Program-made: the position numbers and the translations under genes
Origin: Susulua sp964536195
Lineage (GTDB): Bacteria > Omnitrophota > Gorgyraeia > Duberdicusellales > 4484-171
Assembly: GCA_964536195.1 (NCBI GenBank)
Contig: CAZHVO010000060.1
Coordinates: forward strand, 1 to 6,553
Reading direction: 5' to 3'
Length of the DNA: 6,553 nucleotides
Notes under the pieces: generated by a model
Told to the model about the DNA's origin: nothing
What the model saw: only the letters and a program-made list of their open reading frames with translations
Database searches by the model: none
Part shown: in pieces, positions 5,726-6,553 of the stretch
Layout of the letters: each line of letters starts with the position of its first letter
Position numbering within the stretch: position 1 is the stretch's first letter

Positions 5726-6553
5726 ATGCGTGAATTTAGATTAAAGGACTACAAATTAGGTGATACCATTGCTGCTATTGCTACTTTTCCTGGCAAATCT
5801 GCTTTAGGTTTAATCAAAGTCTCTGGGTCTAAGGCATTAGCAATCGCATCTAAATTATTTAAGCCCCGGAGAAAAAAGAATATTAGGGGAGTAAAGACTC
5901 ATACTCTTCACTATGGATGGATTGTAGATAAGGGTAAAGCCTGTTTGTCGAAGCCCTGCCTTGCCGGCAAGCAGGCTCGGTCTAGGCAGGGGGTAGACAA
6001 AAGAGAAAAAATAGTAGATGAGGTTTTATTAAGCGTTATGCGCAAGCCTTCCACTTATACTAAAGAAGATGTTATTGAAATCTCTTCTCACGGGGGAGTA
6101 GCAGTATTAAATAAAATTCTGGAGTTAGTATTAGAGCAAGGAGCTCGGTTAGCTTTACCGGGTGAGTTTACTTACCGGGCTTTGGTTGGGGGTAGGATTG
6201 ATCTTCTTCAAGCTGAGAGTATTCGAGGAATTGTTGACGCTAAGAGCGAAAATGCCCTTGCTTTTGCTTCTTCACAATTGAGAGGAGATACAACTTTAAA
6301 GATAAAGCAGTTAAAGAGTGAGATAAAAGAGCTATTCATTCAAAGTGAGAGTGCGATAAATTTTCCTGAGAACGACCTGGATATTTCTGCCCTCTCCTTA
6401 GAGAAAAGAATAAAAGTTTTAGCTAGGAAAATAGATAATCTTATTGAGGGCAGCCGAGAAGCAGAGATTATCTGTGAAGGATTAAAATGTGTTATTTGCG
6501 GTAAGGCCAATGTTGGCAAATCAACCCTGTTTAATCGGTTGCTTAAAGAAGAG
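5726..6553 (+). CDS. mnmE: tRNA modification GTPase MnmE, N-terminal part (cut by window edge)
   Basis: An open frame of 276 codons runs to the window edge without a stop. MnmE, with MnmG, installs the (carboxymethyl)aminomethyl group on U34 of certain tRNAs, using 5,10-methylene-THF and GTP. The folate-binding N-terminal domain shows DTIAAIATFPGKSALGLIKVSG (13-34 region), HYGWIVD (62-68), VDEVLL (96-101), YTKEDVIEISSHGG (109-122), PGEFTYRA (143-150) and GRIDLLQAESI (153-163). The helical part includes INFPENDLDI. The G-domain P-loop GKANVGKST is at 259-267; in E. coli it lies near 226. About 20 of the extra residues (73-92) come from a palindromic DNA insert between two beta strands. An in-frame TAA at 5711-5713 bounds the start; ATG 5726 suits the family. 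The rest of the G domain and the C-terminal catalytic Cys lie outside the window. Confidence 0.94.
   Translation, partial: MREFRLKDYKLGDTIAAIATFPGKSALGLIKVSGSKALAIASKLFKPRRKKNIRGVKTHTLHYGWIVDKGKACLSKPCLAGKQARSRQGVDKREKIVDEVLLSVMRKPSTYTKEDVIEISSHGGVAVLNKILELVLEQGARLALPGEFTYRALVGGRIDLLQAESIRGIVDAKSENALAFASSQLRGDTTLKIKQLKSEIKELFIQSESAINFPENDLDISALSLEKRIKVLARKIDNLIEGSREAEIICEGLKCVICGKANVGKSTLFNRLLKEE
5942..6001. repeat. In-frame GC-rich palindromic element within mnmE
   Basis: This stretch of about 60 nt is far more GC-rich than the surrounding gene and has nested symmetry. Outer arms TTTGTC (5944-5949) and GACAAA (5996-6001) enclose CCCTGCC (5954-5960) and GGCAGGG (5985-5991), with equal 4-nt unpaired spacers. 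The centre holds a perfect 12-bp palindrome CTTGCCGGCAAG (5960-5971), itself flanked by CCTGC (5955-5959) and GCAGG (5971-5975). The left CCTGCC can thus pair with either of two right-hand copies. The frame stays open and adds 20 residues (73-92, including LAGKQARSRQG) at a turn after HYGWIVD. It looks like a mobile or REP-like repeat that landed in frame. The boundaries are my estimate; no clear target-site duplication is visible. Confidence 0.7.

Noticed and set aside
5942..6001. Reading the mnmE insert as a frameshift, intron or disrupted gene
   Set aside because: The frame continues unbroken through the block, and conserved MnmE motifs follow on the far side up to the P-loop, so the gene appears intact within the window.
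1..6553. CRISPR array, tRNA/rRNA gene, insertion sequence or riboswitch
   Set aside because: No regularly spaced direct repeats, cloverleaf, transposase motif or long structured leader was seen; coding genes fill almost all of the window.

Overview
The window is a compact, single-direction bacterial operon on the + strand with about 40% GC by eye. It holds four complete genes and the first part of a fifth: an EF-G-like translation GTPase (81-2087), a short YchF-derived protein with a C-terminal TGS-type domain (2087-2776), purH (2779-4293), folC (4323-5681) and mnmE, which runs off the right edge (5726 to beyond 6553). Gaps between genes are -1, 2, 29 and 44 nt, and no terminator-like hairpin lies between them. 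A near-consensus sigma70-type promoter (TTGACG, 17-bp spacer, TATAAT) precedes the first gene, so the whole stretch is probably one transcript.

The organism is a bacterium. Short spacing, heavy use of Lys/Ile, an EF-G2-type paralogue and a YchF fragment lacking its G domain suggest an uncultivated candidate-phylum lineage. My best guess is something like Omnitrophota, but this rests on general resemblance and is not shown by the sequence.

Layout. Bases 1-80 hold a GC-rich hairpin, the promoter and a strong Shine-Dalgarno site. The first two genes are translation-related and overlap by one base, so they are probably co-translated. The last three genes share folate chemistry: PurH uses 10-formyl-tetrahydrofolate for the last steps of IMP synthesis, FolC makes and polyglutamylates folates, and MnmE (with MnmG) uses 5,10-methylene-tetrahydrofolate to modify the wobble uridine of certain tRNAs. 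The operon therefore links translation, purine synthesis, the folate pool and tRNA modification.

Most worth a second look: (i) the 229-aa protein looks like YchF with its P-loop, switch II segment and NVNE-type base-recognition motif cut out, while the helical part and TGS domain remain; (ii) a GC-rich, multiply palindromic element of about 60 nt sits in frame inside mnmE and adds about 20 residues, which recalls the protein-coding palindromic elements of Rickettsia; (iii) a smaller, related-looking palindrome lies in frame in the EF-G-like gene at the G-domain/domain II linker; (iv) the EF-G-like protein has Tyr in place of the catalytic switch II His.
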